A stretch of 35,702 nt of DNA, taken from contig JAQMWT010000273.1 of NCBI GenBank assembly GCA_029834535.1, positions 1 through 35,702 of the forward strand, written 5' to 3'. Below the pieces are notes generated by a model that was not told where the DNA came from, searched no databases, and worked only from the letters and a program-made list of their open reading frames with translations. Numbering within the stretch: the stretch's first letter is position 1; every line of letters begins with the position of its first letter. This stretch comes from Chrysophaeum taylorii (taxonomy: Eukaryota; Sar; Pelagophyceae; Pelagomonadales; Pelagomonadaceae). Below, piece after piece: positions 10,486-18,843 of the stretch. Position numbers and translations under genes: made by a program.

Positions 10486-10782
10486 ACGTACAGCAACCAC
10501 CCCAGATTCTCGCTCAAACTTCTTCGCTCTCTCTCATACTACAAGGCTCTCGCCGCAGATGCCAAGAAGAAAACATTTTATAAATAGCAACGCTTTTGGC
10601 GCATACATTTAGCAAAGAACAGAAAGTAGGCCGCGGGTGAAGCGTTTTGAAATAAATCGGCTTTACAAAACGCAGATTTTGTCGGCCCGTTTCGAGCATA
10701 CATGCTCGTTCGAACAGAAAGTAGAGTTCCGTTGATGTGTGCTCACTGACAGACTGACGTTTCCCAATTAATTATTGTGGAC
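10486..10782. repeat. Array module A, copy 6, and array right edge
   Basis: Last copy. It starts at GTACAGCAACCACCCCAG and ends TTAATTATTGTGGAC. Similarity to the other copies stops inside the terminal CTAG, where unique sequence (AAGAAGTCGCG) follows. This marks the boundary of the array. Confidence 0.8.
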
Positions 10783-11312
10783 AAGAAGTCGCGTGCCCAG
10801 ACGAAGGTAAACGACTATGAGAGATCGCCGAGTACGCTGTCGCAGCTCAGAGCGCGCAAATACGAGGCGCCACTTTTCTCGATCTAACCAAGATGCAAGT
10901 TCAGCATGTGTGTTCGCGAGCGCGACTTGCAGCAGATGATGTTCGACACGGGCGGCAACTTGACGGCGCGTACAACAACATGGTGAGCAACAGCGCGACA
11001 GCGCGGTCGTTCAAGTGCCATATGCAAGGTGCAGCTTTTATGTGCGTGCTGCCCGTTGTGATATGCAAATAGACAATATCGTCACGTGTGCTAAAAGGCA
11101 CACCTGCTCCGAACCTTCGTGCCGACAAAGATCCAGCTATCGCGCGAAGCACTTCTGCGAGCCCGTGTCGGTCCTCATCAAGGGCTTTATGGAGGGCAAG
11201 TCAGGCGCCTCTTCTCGGCATATGCGTTTGATGGACATCTGCAACAATGTCATCCGCTAAAGGCACGAGATGACGAACCGGGATCGTTCGCTGTAGTCTG
11301 TCATAAACATCG
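10783..11312. other. Unique sequence, no gene recognised
   Basis: This stretch resembles nothing else in the window. Short frames exist on both strands (81 codons plus at 11015, 83 codons minus at 11152). I recognise no family, and the codons show no consistent frame. It could be a decayed element or host intergenic DNA. Confidence 0.5.
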
Positions 11313-11884
11313 AACAAGTGCAGGCCAGTAAGTTCACCTAGTCCCAATCTCTAACCCCAGCAAGTTCACCTGTTCCCGTTAAGTTCACCTAGTCCCAATC
11401 TCTAACCCCAGTAAGTTCGGCGTAAACCCGCACCCACTCACCCCACTCTCCTTCGAGCTCGTCGCTCTCACCCCCGCCAATCTAAGCTGCTTTGATCCGC
11501 ACACGCCGCTAAGCTTTGAGTTTACTCTAAAAGCCCCAGTAAGTTCACACTTGGTCTCAGTAAGTTCACCTGGTCACTAAGTTCGCCTAGTCCCAATCTC
11601 TAACCCCAGTAAGTTCACCTGGTTCCAGTAAGTTCACCTGGTCCCAGTAAGTTAACCTATAGTGCGCGTGTAGACGCCGGGAGGGGGCTTATCGGTATTG
11701 CGCAGCACGTGTGGGGTAGGGTGGAGTCGTCGACCAAGAAGAGGATATCCTCGGGGTTGCCGATCGACAGAGAGCCACGTAGAGCTGGACGTGGCAGAAG
11801 ACGGGCTTCGCCAAGAGGACGCCGACCTCGCGGGGCGTCTGGCCCTGGATCTTGGTGATCGTTTGGCGTCGGCGGGCCTTAAGG
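11313..11884 (-). mobile_element. Helitron 3' part, copy A
   Basis: Read on the minus strand, the segment begins with helicase C-terminal sequence (IQGQTPREVGVLL, then HVQLYVALCRSATP). It is followed by a stop region and a tail of repeated GGTGAACTTACTGG units down to about 11313. The Helitron helicase C-terminus normally has a TxNKSQGQT-like motif and a QLYVALSR-like motif, which these match, so the assignment is firm. The upstream edge is cut by the CAGA microsatellite. I could not identify a terminal hairpin with a CTRR end. Confidence 0.7.
11341..11660. repeat. Short-period repeat CAGTAAGTTCACCTGGTCC
   Basis: About ten imperfect copies of a ~20-bp unit (CAGTAAGTTCACCTNGTCCC), interleaved with CAATCTCTAACCCCAG. 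They form the Helitron tail. The same arrangement recurs at 13370-13725. Confidence 0.8.
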
Positions 11885-11885
11885 C

Positions 11886-11977
<92 letters not shown>

Positions 11978-11978
11978 C

Positions 11979-12019
<41 letters not shown>

Positions 12020-12022
12020 GGC

Positions 12023-12082
<60 letters not shown>
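11885..12082. repeat. (CAGA)n microsatellite, about 49 units
   Basis: A near-perfect tetranucleotide run of 198 bp with interruptions near 11977 (a CCAGA) and 12019 (GGCAGA). It sits exactly where the Helitron copy A helicase sequence breaks off. Confidence 0.95.
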
Positions 12083-12172
12083 GCACATTGAACTTCCCGT
12101 TTTTTGCGATCCGTTTAGTATGCAATGTACTGATATACTGATCTGGCGACGACGGTTTCGCGCACGCATTAA

Positions 12173-12531
12173 TCACCCGAAGAGCTTGCTTTTCAACCAA
12201 AGGATACTACCCTTGATAATGAGCAATTCCTCCGGGCTCAGCGCTTCTGGTATACTCCACGAGTCCAGGAACGTATTGCCCTGAGGGTAGGCGTCGTTGA
12301 GGAACGAAGGAAGGGATTGGAAAATGATAACGTCGGGAAATTGTTTGCGCAACATGCGCACAAGAGCTTCATCGGACTCAACAACAACTTTGACGTCGAT
12401 GTTCAAGACCAAGTCATTTGTTGCTTGTGACAGAAACGCAGGAGTGGACAGCCCAGAACATAATAGCATGACTGTTGGTTTGCGAGAATTGTTACGTGTG
12501 GTCGATAGGAATGCTGGTCGGGTTCGCAGTC
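12173..12531 (-). pseudogene. C5 DNA methyltransferase-like N-terminal segment (putative)
   Basis: The minus-strand frame contains RKPTVMLLCSGLSTPAFL, then a hydrophobic turn, and KVVVESDEALVRMLRKQFPD. C5 cytosine methyltransferases begin with a SAM-binding motif I of the type vLsLFsGigtG, followed some 20 residues later by an acidic residue of motif II (xxsEid) and a helix. The spacing and residue pattern match. The catalytic PCQ and ENV motifs are not seen before the stop at 12173, so at most the first ~90 residues of the domain remain. The frame is the same as that of the retropepsin-like region upstream (12638-13390), with only two stops (TGA at 12530, TAA at 12638) between. It may encode another Rossmann-type protein; the call rests on one region. 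Confidence 0.4.
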
Positions 12532-12637
12532 AGGTGAGAGGCGAGGTCTTATTCTTAACGTACTCGATTTGTTTCCAAAGACTGAGAAGTAGGGTACGGA
12601 GCCAAGGGCGTGTGGAGAGCTTCGTAACCAGATAATT

Positions 12638-13390
12638 TTAATAGTGGAGTAAATCACGATTTTCATTGTACCTCTTCAGCGGGAATGCTAGCGAGCGTAA
12701 TTCGAGGTTCCTATCACGTGCCAGTGCGTAAGGTAGACACGGTAGTGCTGGTAGGTTGTAATCAACGAAGTGAATAGGCACATTCACGTCTTTGTCAATC
12801 AGACTAGTTACGTGGGACAAACTTGGTTGTTCGCTGTCGTTAAGGGTGACGGTCAACTGAGCCTTGTTCCATTCAGGTGCACTAATGATAAATAAGTGAC
12901 GACCTTGCACTGGCTTGAGAAACAAAGCGCAATCAAGCTTCACGTAGCCGATACCAGGGTGATTTGGTAGTGGAGACACGATATATTTCGCTAGCATGAT
13001 GTGCGAGACTTGTTGTTGTCCTGTGGCAGTTTGGACAAGGGGGGCACATTTTGGATCGATTGGCACGATGTGGCTCGGTAACGCAAAATCAAACGTGGCC
13101 ATAAGCGAGATGGAAGCACAGGTATCTAGATATAGAAATTGGAAATAAAGGGGGAGGTTGTGATCTCTCCGATATTTGGTAAGGAACGCACTCTCGTGAG
13201 GCACACTGGTAGAGATGGTAGAGGGAATGCTTGCAGCAAACAAAAAATTAGGTTGGCCAAGAAGCTTGGAAGTGATGATTACTTGGGAGAATTTAATAGG
13301 GGCGACGGGTGCAGTTGGTTCACCGTTGTCAGCTCCTAAACCTGTATTAATGTTGAACAAGTGCAGGCCAGTAAGCTCACCTAGTCCCAA
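12638..13390 (-). pseudogene. Retropepsin-like aspartic protease region of a retroelement
   Basis: A 250-codon minus-strand frame. It holds LDTCASISLMATFDFALP, with the D-T-x-A-S pattern of retroviral-type aspartic proteases (cysteine where glycine is usual, which would be unexpected for an active enzyme). QTATGQQQVSH follows, resembling the ATG-containing flap that comes after the active site in LTR-retrotransposon proteases. Retropepsins of this sort cut the Gag-Pol polyprotein. The first ~12 codons lie in the Helitron tail, so the annotated ATG is not the original start. The same frame continues past a TAA into the methyltransferase-like segment. No RT, integrase or RNase H motif is seen nearby. 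Confidence 0.55.
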
Positions 13391-13728
13391 TCTCTAACCC
13401 CAGATCTCTAACCCCAGTAAGTTCACCTGGTCCCAGTAAATTCACCTGGTCAGTAAGTTCACCTAGTCCCAATCTCTAACCCCAGTAAGTTCGGCGAAAG
13501 CCCACTCGTGCTCACACCCACTCACCCCACTCTCCTTTGAGCTCGTCGCTCTCACCCCCGCCAATCCAAGCTGCTTTGATCCGCACGCGCCGCCAACCTT
13601 TGAGTTTACTCTAAAAACCCCAGTAAGCTCACCTGGTCCCAGTAAGTTCACCTGGTCACTCAGTTCACCTAGTCCCAATCTCTAACCCCAGTAAGTTCAC
13701 CTGGTCCCAGTAAGTTCACCTACAGTGC
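13355..13728 (-). repeat. Helitron tail repeat, copy B
   Basis: This tail repeat parallels 11313-11660: the same GAACAAGTGCAGGCCAG edge, CAGTAAGTTCACC units, and a shared unique core (CTCGTCGCTCTCACCCCCGCC, about 13540). The two copies differ by substitutions and small indels. The shared sharp left edge could be the element terminus or the limit of a duplication. Confidence 0.7.
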
Positions 13729-14340
13729 GCGTGTAGACGCCGGGAGGGGGCTTATCGGTATTGCGCAGCACGTGTGGGGTAGGGTGGAGTCGTCGACCCA
13801 GAAGAGGATATCCTCGGGGTTGCCGATCGACAGAGAGCCACGTAGAGCTGGAGGTGGCAGAAGACGGGCCTTGGGCAAGAGGACACCGACCTTGCGGGGC
13901 GTCTGCCCCTGGCTCTTGTTGGTCGTTTGGCGTCGGCGGGGCTTAAGGGATACTGGTTGAAGGAGCCTCGGTGACACGACACAACATAATCGATGACGTA
14001 TCGGGTGCCGTTGCAGTGGCCGTGCGACGGGTCGAGGTTGCGAAGACTTTAAGCTCGCGATCAAAGTCAGCATGCCGTTGGTTGTCAGGGAGTTGAAAAC
14101 TCGACTGTAAAGAGCGAGGCGTCGTCTTCCGACCCAACCTAGTCGGCCGAAAAGAACTCCGACGCCTCGTCTCCGGGAAAGGCCGCGGTCATGCGCGCGT
14201 TGTCAGCATCGACAACATCGTTTCGACGGGGCGTGAGAATGGCGCGCTGAAAGAGCCGCCGCGGGTCGTGGAAACAGTCTGCGAGGTCGCCGTATACGGC
14301 TTGGAGGATCACTGTCTGGCTCGCGGGCCTACCTGATCCC
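13726..14340 (-). pseudogene. Helitron helicase (Pif1-like) C-terminal fragment
   Basis: On the minus strand, from about 14325, three frames together show helicase C-terminal motifs in order: VYGDLADCF, RAILTPRRNDVVDADN, DPSHGHCNGTR, TTNKSQGQTPRKVGVLL (about 13926-13880) and QLYVALCRSATP. The final open stretch is GNPEDILFWVDDS. These are the late helicase motifs of the Rep-helicase protein that drives rolling-circle transposition. A stop after FFSAD and at least two frameshifts show it is dead. The Rep domain and the Walker A part are absent. Upstream sequence turns into the ~60-bp repeats at 14341. Confidence 0.75.
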
Positions 14341-14810
14341 TACCCTGAATCGGGGGACAAACACCTCGGGTTTAACCCACAGCCTTCATGCCCCCCACAC
14401 ACACCCCCCTCTTAGCAGTCGACATTTAAAGACAAACACCTCGGGGAACCCCACCCAGGCCGCCCGATCCCAGCAGGACGTCACCCTTCGTCGCACGTAC
14501 GTCCGGCGGCAGCACGCGTGCGACGTACGGGCGGGGCCCGTCCTCTCTTCGCCTGCCCCACGACTCGGCGATGACCCCGACTAGGTCCCGCATACTTATC
14601 TCCGCCCGTCAGGCACATCCCTCCTACCCCACAAAACCACCCACATCCTTCATGCCCCACACACCCCCCTCTTAGCAGTCGACCTTTAAAGACAAACAGA
14701 CAACCACCCACATCCTTCATGCACCACACACACACACCCCTCTTAGCAGTCGACCTTTAAAGACAAACAAACAAACAGACAGACAAACATCTGCCGATTA
14801 GTAGTAAGGA
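14341..14810. repeat. Three copies of a ~60-bp repeat
   Basis: Copies start near 14378, 14640 and 14705. Each carries a CCTTCATGC string, a run of C/A (CACACACCCCCCTC), then TTAGCAGTCGAC and TTTAAAGACAAACA. The last copy runs into (AAAC)n and CAGACAGA. A GC-rich stretch with CGTACGTCCGGC lies between copies 1 and 2. I see no gene. Confidence 0.75.
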
Positions 14811-14840
14811 TGGCGATAGATTCTCGGGCGTAGTAGTTGG

Positions 14841-15360
14841 TTATGTGGCAGACTGGGATATTGCTTGAGCAGAGCTCTTGAGACAAAGGGCTGCGGTAAC
14901 ATGATAAGAGAGCTCATTCAGCCGCTCCGGTGATAATTGCGCAACAGCATCAGCAGTTAGATTGACTGATTCAGTAGGAGGAGCGGCGGGTGAAGAACTG
15001 CTGCCACTTGTGTTCGTTGGAGTATACGGATTGGGTGCAGACACAGATGATTGGTCTGCCCCATAGTTTAACGACGCTGCGGTCGAAAGCAGATGTATAT
15101 CAACATTCCTTACGATATCTTCGGCATAGGAAAGTTGATCATTAAGGCGGAGGAAGTCAGTGTTATCGTCCGAGGTAGAAGTAGCAATGATGTCGGCTGA
15201 TTGTAGTAAAGAAACACGTGCAGTCTTAGGCGTGTACAGACCATTCCGCTTGTCACATGCTACTACACAAGGTATGGATTTGGGCCCTAACTCCTTAAGG
15301 ACATTAAGTCCCATAGAAGCGTTTACACTGACAACGAGGAACGAAGCCTCTGTTAATTAA
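14841..15360 (-). pseudogene. Gag-like protein, N-terminal fragment (family G, copy 1)
   Basis: An ATG at 15312-15314 opens a 157-codon frame that starts MGLNVLKELGPKSIPCVVAC. It has a Ser/Pro/Thr-rich linker (SVSAPNPYTPTNTSGSSSS) and then TESVNLTADAVAQLSPERL, likely helical. The latter part matches the fragment at 16470-17030 (TESVNFTETALAQLS), and the start matches 25943-26040 (MGPNVLKELGLKALPYVVAC). I do not recognise a domain. A Gag role is inferred from the pattern of linker plus helices and the retroelement setting. It stops at 14841, far short of a full Gag. Confidence 0.45.
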
Positions 15361-15588
15361 ACAGAAAACACCGTACCTGACGGTACGCGCCTGGAGACCT
15401 ACTCCATGTTGGAAGAGAGCTTCAGATTGTATTCTTCATAGTCATGAATAAGTATTTTGCGGAAGGGTAAGGAAAGAAAGAGGGAAAGCCGTATTGCGGA
15501 GAGAAAACCCTCTAGTGGAGATAGGTGTGAAAGGAGTGAGATGTTCCAGTGTCGTACACGTTATAGTGTAGCTCTCTGGAGTTTCAAA
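15213..15588 (-). repeat. Dispersed ~370-bp 5' region of family G, copy 1
   Basis: Closely similar to 25943-26305 in the same orientation. On the minus strand it runs from a pyrimidine-rich stretch (TTTCCCTCTTTC) through a small hairpin (CGTACC-GTCA-GGTACG, about 15374-15389), the TTTAATTAACAGAGGCTTCG string and the start codon of the gag-like frame. This order would fit promoter, leader and start of a retroelement transcript. It may include an LTR, but TG...CA ends are not visible. Confidence 0.55.
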
Positions 15589-15612
15589 CAGCTTGTTGAT
15601 CTTATCTTGCAA

Positions 15613-16098
15613 TTAAGACGTAGTCGCATTTTGGGCCGTATATTTAGATAATTCGCGAAATTGATCTTTAAGTGCGTGCATCGTGTGCTTTGTGCGATCC
15701 GGCAACTTCATATCAGATCGGGCGGGCCGGTCAAACGTGCGCGCATACACAGGTCGGTCGTTAGAATGAACTGCGAACTCTGGTAACATAAGAGTCGCCA
15801 GGACGGTAGTAGCTAAGATCGTTGGGTGAGAACGGCTGGCTAGCGTCTTTTGGGTTACGGAGGCGTCGTGCGTTAAAGGCGGGTTTCGATTGTTGTCCAT
15901 TGGCTGGAGTGGTAAGCGACGCGAAAACATGAGCCGTGTAATCTAGTTCAGAATCCGTGTTGTCCAGTAGCTGGGTCAACAGACGTTTGGGTTTCTGGTG
16001 AGTGGATAAACCTTCAACATAAGGTATCCATAGACAGGAGGCTCGAGACGCCTTTTACCGCTTGCGGTATTAGAGACGGAATTGCAAAGATCCAAAGC
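15613..16098 (-). pseudogene. Gag-like protein, middle fragment (family G, copy 2)
   Basis: Two overlapping minus-strand frames (15979-15761 and 15930-15613) together read through LLTQLLDNTDSELDYTAHVF to DMKLPDRTKHTMHALKDQF, with a frameshift between. It lies directly downstream of the retroposon at 16099 and continues the fragment at 16453-17030. The NTDSELDYT segment resembles NSEDELDHT near the end of the ORF at 26421-27575, hinting that both are Gag-type products. No zinc knuckle is seen. Confidence 0.4.
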
Positions 16099-16452
16099 TA
16101 ACTTCAGACCTCTCCCGAGCATGGGAGCCAGGCCGGACCGACAGGAGCCAGTCCGGAATCACGGGCCTGTAGACGAGGAGCGCCGAAAGGTCGGTCGGCG
16201 GAGAGTGACCATCAAGCTTGTCGCCATGCGACGAGGAGACCGCGATGTGACTGACAACCAACTCGTCGATAACCTTCCGTCTTCGCCCTCCGGCCATACC
16301 CCGTCCCACTGCGAACGTTCCGGCTGCCAACCGGCCCGCCCGGGAGGCGAATAGGTGCCAACCTATGCCGGGAGGGCGGATGCCCTCGCAAGGCTCAGGA
16401 TTCATGAGGCACCGTCCTCCATCGCAACCGCAGTCGGCGATCAGGGTAAGGG
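16099..16452 (-). mobile_element. TTAG-tailed retroposon, copy 3 (near full length)
   Basis: A minus-strand copy with a 5' end CCTTACCCTGATCG at 16452 and a short tail (GTTA) at 16099. It is flanked by TCCAAAGC at 16091-16098 and 16453-16460, a target-site duplication. It interrupts family G copy 2. The ORF across it (MNPEPCEGIRPPG...) is discussed in the findings. Confidence 0.85.
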
Positions 16453-17030
16453 TCCAAAGCAAACTCAAGAATAGCCGAAGAGTCAGACGGATGATATAAC
16501 CTGTTGGCTTCGCGTCGTGCTCTGGCAGAAGATCGTGTCTCATAAATGAGACACCAGTCGACCCATACCCTATCATAGTGCTTGTTGCTGGTATTGCGAA
16601 ATGATATGATAGTTGATATTATAGTTCATTTAGCTGCTCCTAAGAAAGCTGGGCAAGCGCAGTTTCAGTAACTAACTAACTTAACTAACTTCAGACCTCC
16701 CGAGCATGGGAGCCAGGCCGGACCGACAGGAGCCAGTCCGGAATCACGGGCCTGTAGACGATGAGCGCCGAAAGGTCGGTCGGCGGAGAGTGACCATCAA
16801 GCTTGTCGCCATGCGACGAGCAGACCGCGATGTGACTGACAACCAACGTCGATAACCTTCCGTCTTCGCAGTTTCAGTAAAGTTTACCGATTCGGTAGAA
16901 ATCGCATGAGTAGGGCAGGCCACTGGAATCAGTAGGAAGAATAGTGCTTGGTCCAGGCTCAGTAAAACGTTCCGGCCCATAGTTTAACGACATTTCGGTC
17001 GGAAGCAGATGTGGAAAGAGTCCCGCATGA
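16453..17030 (-). pseudogene. Gag-like protein, N-terminal/middle fragment (family G, copy 2)
   Basis: With the retroposon at 16672-16867 removed, the minus strand reads TESVNFTETALAQLS, a stop, then EQLNELYYQLSYHF and MRHDLLPEHDAKPTGYI. The first part parallels the family copy at 14841-15314 (TESVNLTADAVAQLS, ERLNELSYHV), and MSLNYG matches ASLNYG further upstream. At least one stop and one frameshift are present. The two insertions and the 15613-16098 piece belong to the same broken gene. Confidence 0.45.
16672..16867 (-). mobile_element. TTAG-tailed retroposon, copy 4 (5'-truncated)
   Basis: The tail (CTAA units) is at 16672-16692 and the 5' end is cut at the CGAAGACGG region, so about half of the element is missing. 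The flanking duplication GCAGTTTCAGTAA is at 16659-16671 and 16868-16880. 5' truncation with an intact tail and target-site duplication is the mark of target-primed reverse transcription by a LINE-type enzyme. Confidence 0.9.
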
Positions 17031-18405
17031 GGTCAAGTTCAGCATCCATCCGTGGTGTCCAACTCTTGAGTTGAAACATGAGATGCTTGAAAGAATGCAC
17101 AAATTAAATGAAAAACATGTACATGTCAATTATACACAACAGCGTTAAATTGCTGTTACAAACACGAGACATCGCTCGGGGACTGCTTCATCTGCAGGTT
17201 AAATACTGCTGGTAATGGCTGGCTAGACCTCGAGAGCAAGTTTGAAGTTCGCGAGGATGGGTGAGATTAAGGTTGCGTTCACCATCCTCAAGGCGATCGT
17301 TAATTTCGGGCCGAATAGCCCTGACCTCTTTAACGTAGCAAACAGTAGCCAACTGTGCTACTTCATGGTGTTGTATGTGTGAGAACGCCTCAGCTGTGAA
17401 GTGCCAGGCCTGGTATTCAAAGGCAAATCTTCAACAGAACCAAGATTAACACCGCCACTCTGGCGTTGGAAGTGGTTACTCTCGCTGAGAAAATCAACAA
17501 CGGGGACCTTAGGTAAGAGAATGTCAGCACCCAGACTGCTTTGGGTGCGACCTTTGCTGCTCGTTCTGCAAGAGAACTGTGACTGAGCCTGTGGGTTGTC
17601 AGAGAGCAGAATTGACACCTTCTAGACATTCTAGGGGGCTCTGTCTAGCGGTGTCTATGTACACTCATCAGGTAGACAATGGAAGGTGCCTATATGGCAA
17701 CTGTACAAACTGTGGTTCCTGCCAGTGTGAAAGGGCATGCATTGACAGGCAGTTGTTTAGGGTGGTGCTCGGAGAGCGGGTAGGTTTGTACTATCGCGGA
17801 GTGTCCTAGTGGACATACCCAAAATATCCCAAGCGCGCGTGCAATGAGTACAGGTTAGCCAGACTACACACACACCGACACTGTCACGACAATACTAACA
17901 CTATAAACAGCACTCAGGGGGTGCGCAGTCTTAACGTGTGCGGCGTAGCTATGTACAACCCATGTTAAAGCGTATACAAACAACTGTGTTGCATAGCGAG
18001 GCTAGACTGGCGCGGTAACGGTCCAAAACCCAATATGGCACGTGCATGCAACACATGATCCCTCAGGACCCCGCTGGGCCCATAACCTGCAGAGAATTCC
18101 GCTAGGCAGTGGTTAAGTCACTGAGAGACCATCCCGCCTCACCGTGTGAGTCTGGCAGGGCAGATTTCAGGGAACAAAGGTTAGGCCCCCCTAGCCTCGG
18201 CACACGACAGACGATACATAGAAACACACCAGGCTAACATGAGATCCTACGTATCTACGGGACGCGCTAGTTCATGACGAGCTTGGACGCAAATCAGGGA
18301 CTAGAAATTTGGTGAAAAGGGAAGAAGGAAGGGGAAGGAAGAGATCGCGTTCTCAACGGACGGATAAGGGCGAGGAGTTACAGATTTCTCTGCAACATCT
18401 AGCCA
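17031..18405. other. No gene recognised
   Basis: Short frames only, in both directions. The best is 17579-17809 plus, whose C-terminal half is cysteine-rich (CLYGNCTNCGSCQCERAC). I do not recognise it and its length could be chance. There is a CA-rich stretch near 17865 but no element ends or long repeats. Confidence 0.5.
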
Positions 18406-18831
18406 GTGCTCTGCACATCGGGCATGCATTCATGCCTATTTTTATATATTTCTGTGTCTACCTTATCCTTATGTTGCGCCTGCCTAAATTCCGACCACAA
18501 TATCCTTAGTTTCCTCTTCTTTCCACGCAATGCGCGTATTACAGCCTTTCCGCGTGAATCATCCCCAGCTGGTCACCTAAGGGCAACCATTCTCCGCGTT
18601 TACTTTCTCCCTTCAGATCTCCAAGCTCTGCTGCAAGAAATATCGAAACAGCATATCTTGCCCGCCGATATCATTGTACCATCTATGCTTGCCACGGACT
18701 CGCGTCAGTCTCCTTACCCGTTCAACTTGAAATATCTCTCCAGACTGCACCTGGAGCATTTGTCGTTTGTCGTGACGGTTGTGCGCACACATGCGAAGAA
18801 ACAGTCGATCATTAAGGCAAGTGCCTACTAG
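18406..18831 (+). CDS. Unrecognised ORF before the coiled-coil ORF
   Basis: 141 codons, opening 18406 and closing with TAG at about 18829. The first third looks like untranslated sequence by composition. The last ~70 residues (SDLQALLQEISKQHILPADI, then HLEHLSFVVTVV) look like a folded, helix-rich segment. It ends 12 nt before the next ORF's ATG, which suggests one transcript or one frame-broken gene. Loosely, its arrangement resembles the minus-strand pair 27553-28426 / 26421-27575, where a small ORF precedes a coiled-coil ORF. No function can be assigned. Confidence 0.3.
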   Translation: MLCTSGMHSCLFLYISVSTLSLCCACLNSDHNILSFLFFPRNARITAFPRESSPAGHLRATILRVYFLPSDLQALLQEISKQHILPADIIVPSMLATDSRQSPYPFNLKYLSRLHLEHLSFVVTVVRTHAKKQSIIKASAY

Positions 18832-18843
18832 CCCTTTGTCCAA

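Larger units (their letters stand above)
1..10782. repeat. Mosaic tandem array of GC-rich and AT-rich modules
   Basis: The whole stretch is built from a few modules reused in varying order. Module A (about 300 bp, AT-richer) ends six times in a near-identical TTAATTATTGTGGAC string, at about 1720, 3822, 5542, 7716, 8961 and 10782. The spacings are therefore unequal, from about 1.2 to 2.2 kb. A box of GC palindromes, module C (three copies) and long CpG-rich blocks lie between. The array stops abruptly after the sixth module A, where unique sequence begins. I see no conserved protein: all three frames of both strands stay open in the CpG-rich blocks and give arginine/alanine-rich translations. 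It may be a satellite, or nested remnants of a non-autonomous element; the sequence alone does not decide. Confidence 0.85.

Noticed and set aside
11652..12200. ORFs of repeated SVCL or DRQT residues across the CAGA tract
   Set aside because: They are translations of the tetranucleotide repeat.
11313..13950. The two CAGTAAGTTCACC segments as LTRs of a retrotransposon around the protease-like frame
   Set aside because: Both segments carry Helitron helicase motifs at one end, lack TG...CA ends, and no primer-binding site follows.
15374..15420. Short intron in the family G leader (possible GT...AATTAACAG)
   Set aside because: The donor is GT in one copy (26100 region) and GC in the other, and the interval of about 41 nt is very short; not supportable from sequence alone.
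17579..17809. Cys-rich small protein (CLYGNCTNCGSCQC)
   Set aside because: Too short and isolated; no signal sequence, homologous copy or codon evidence in the window.
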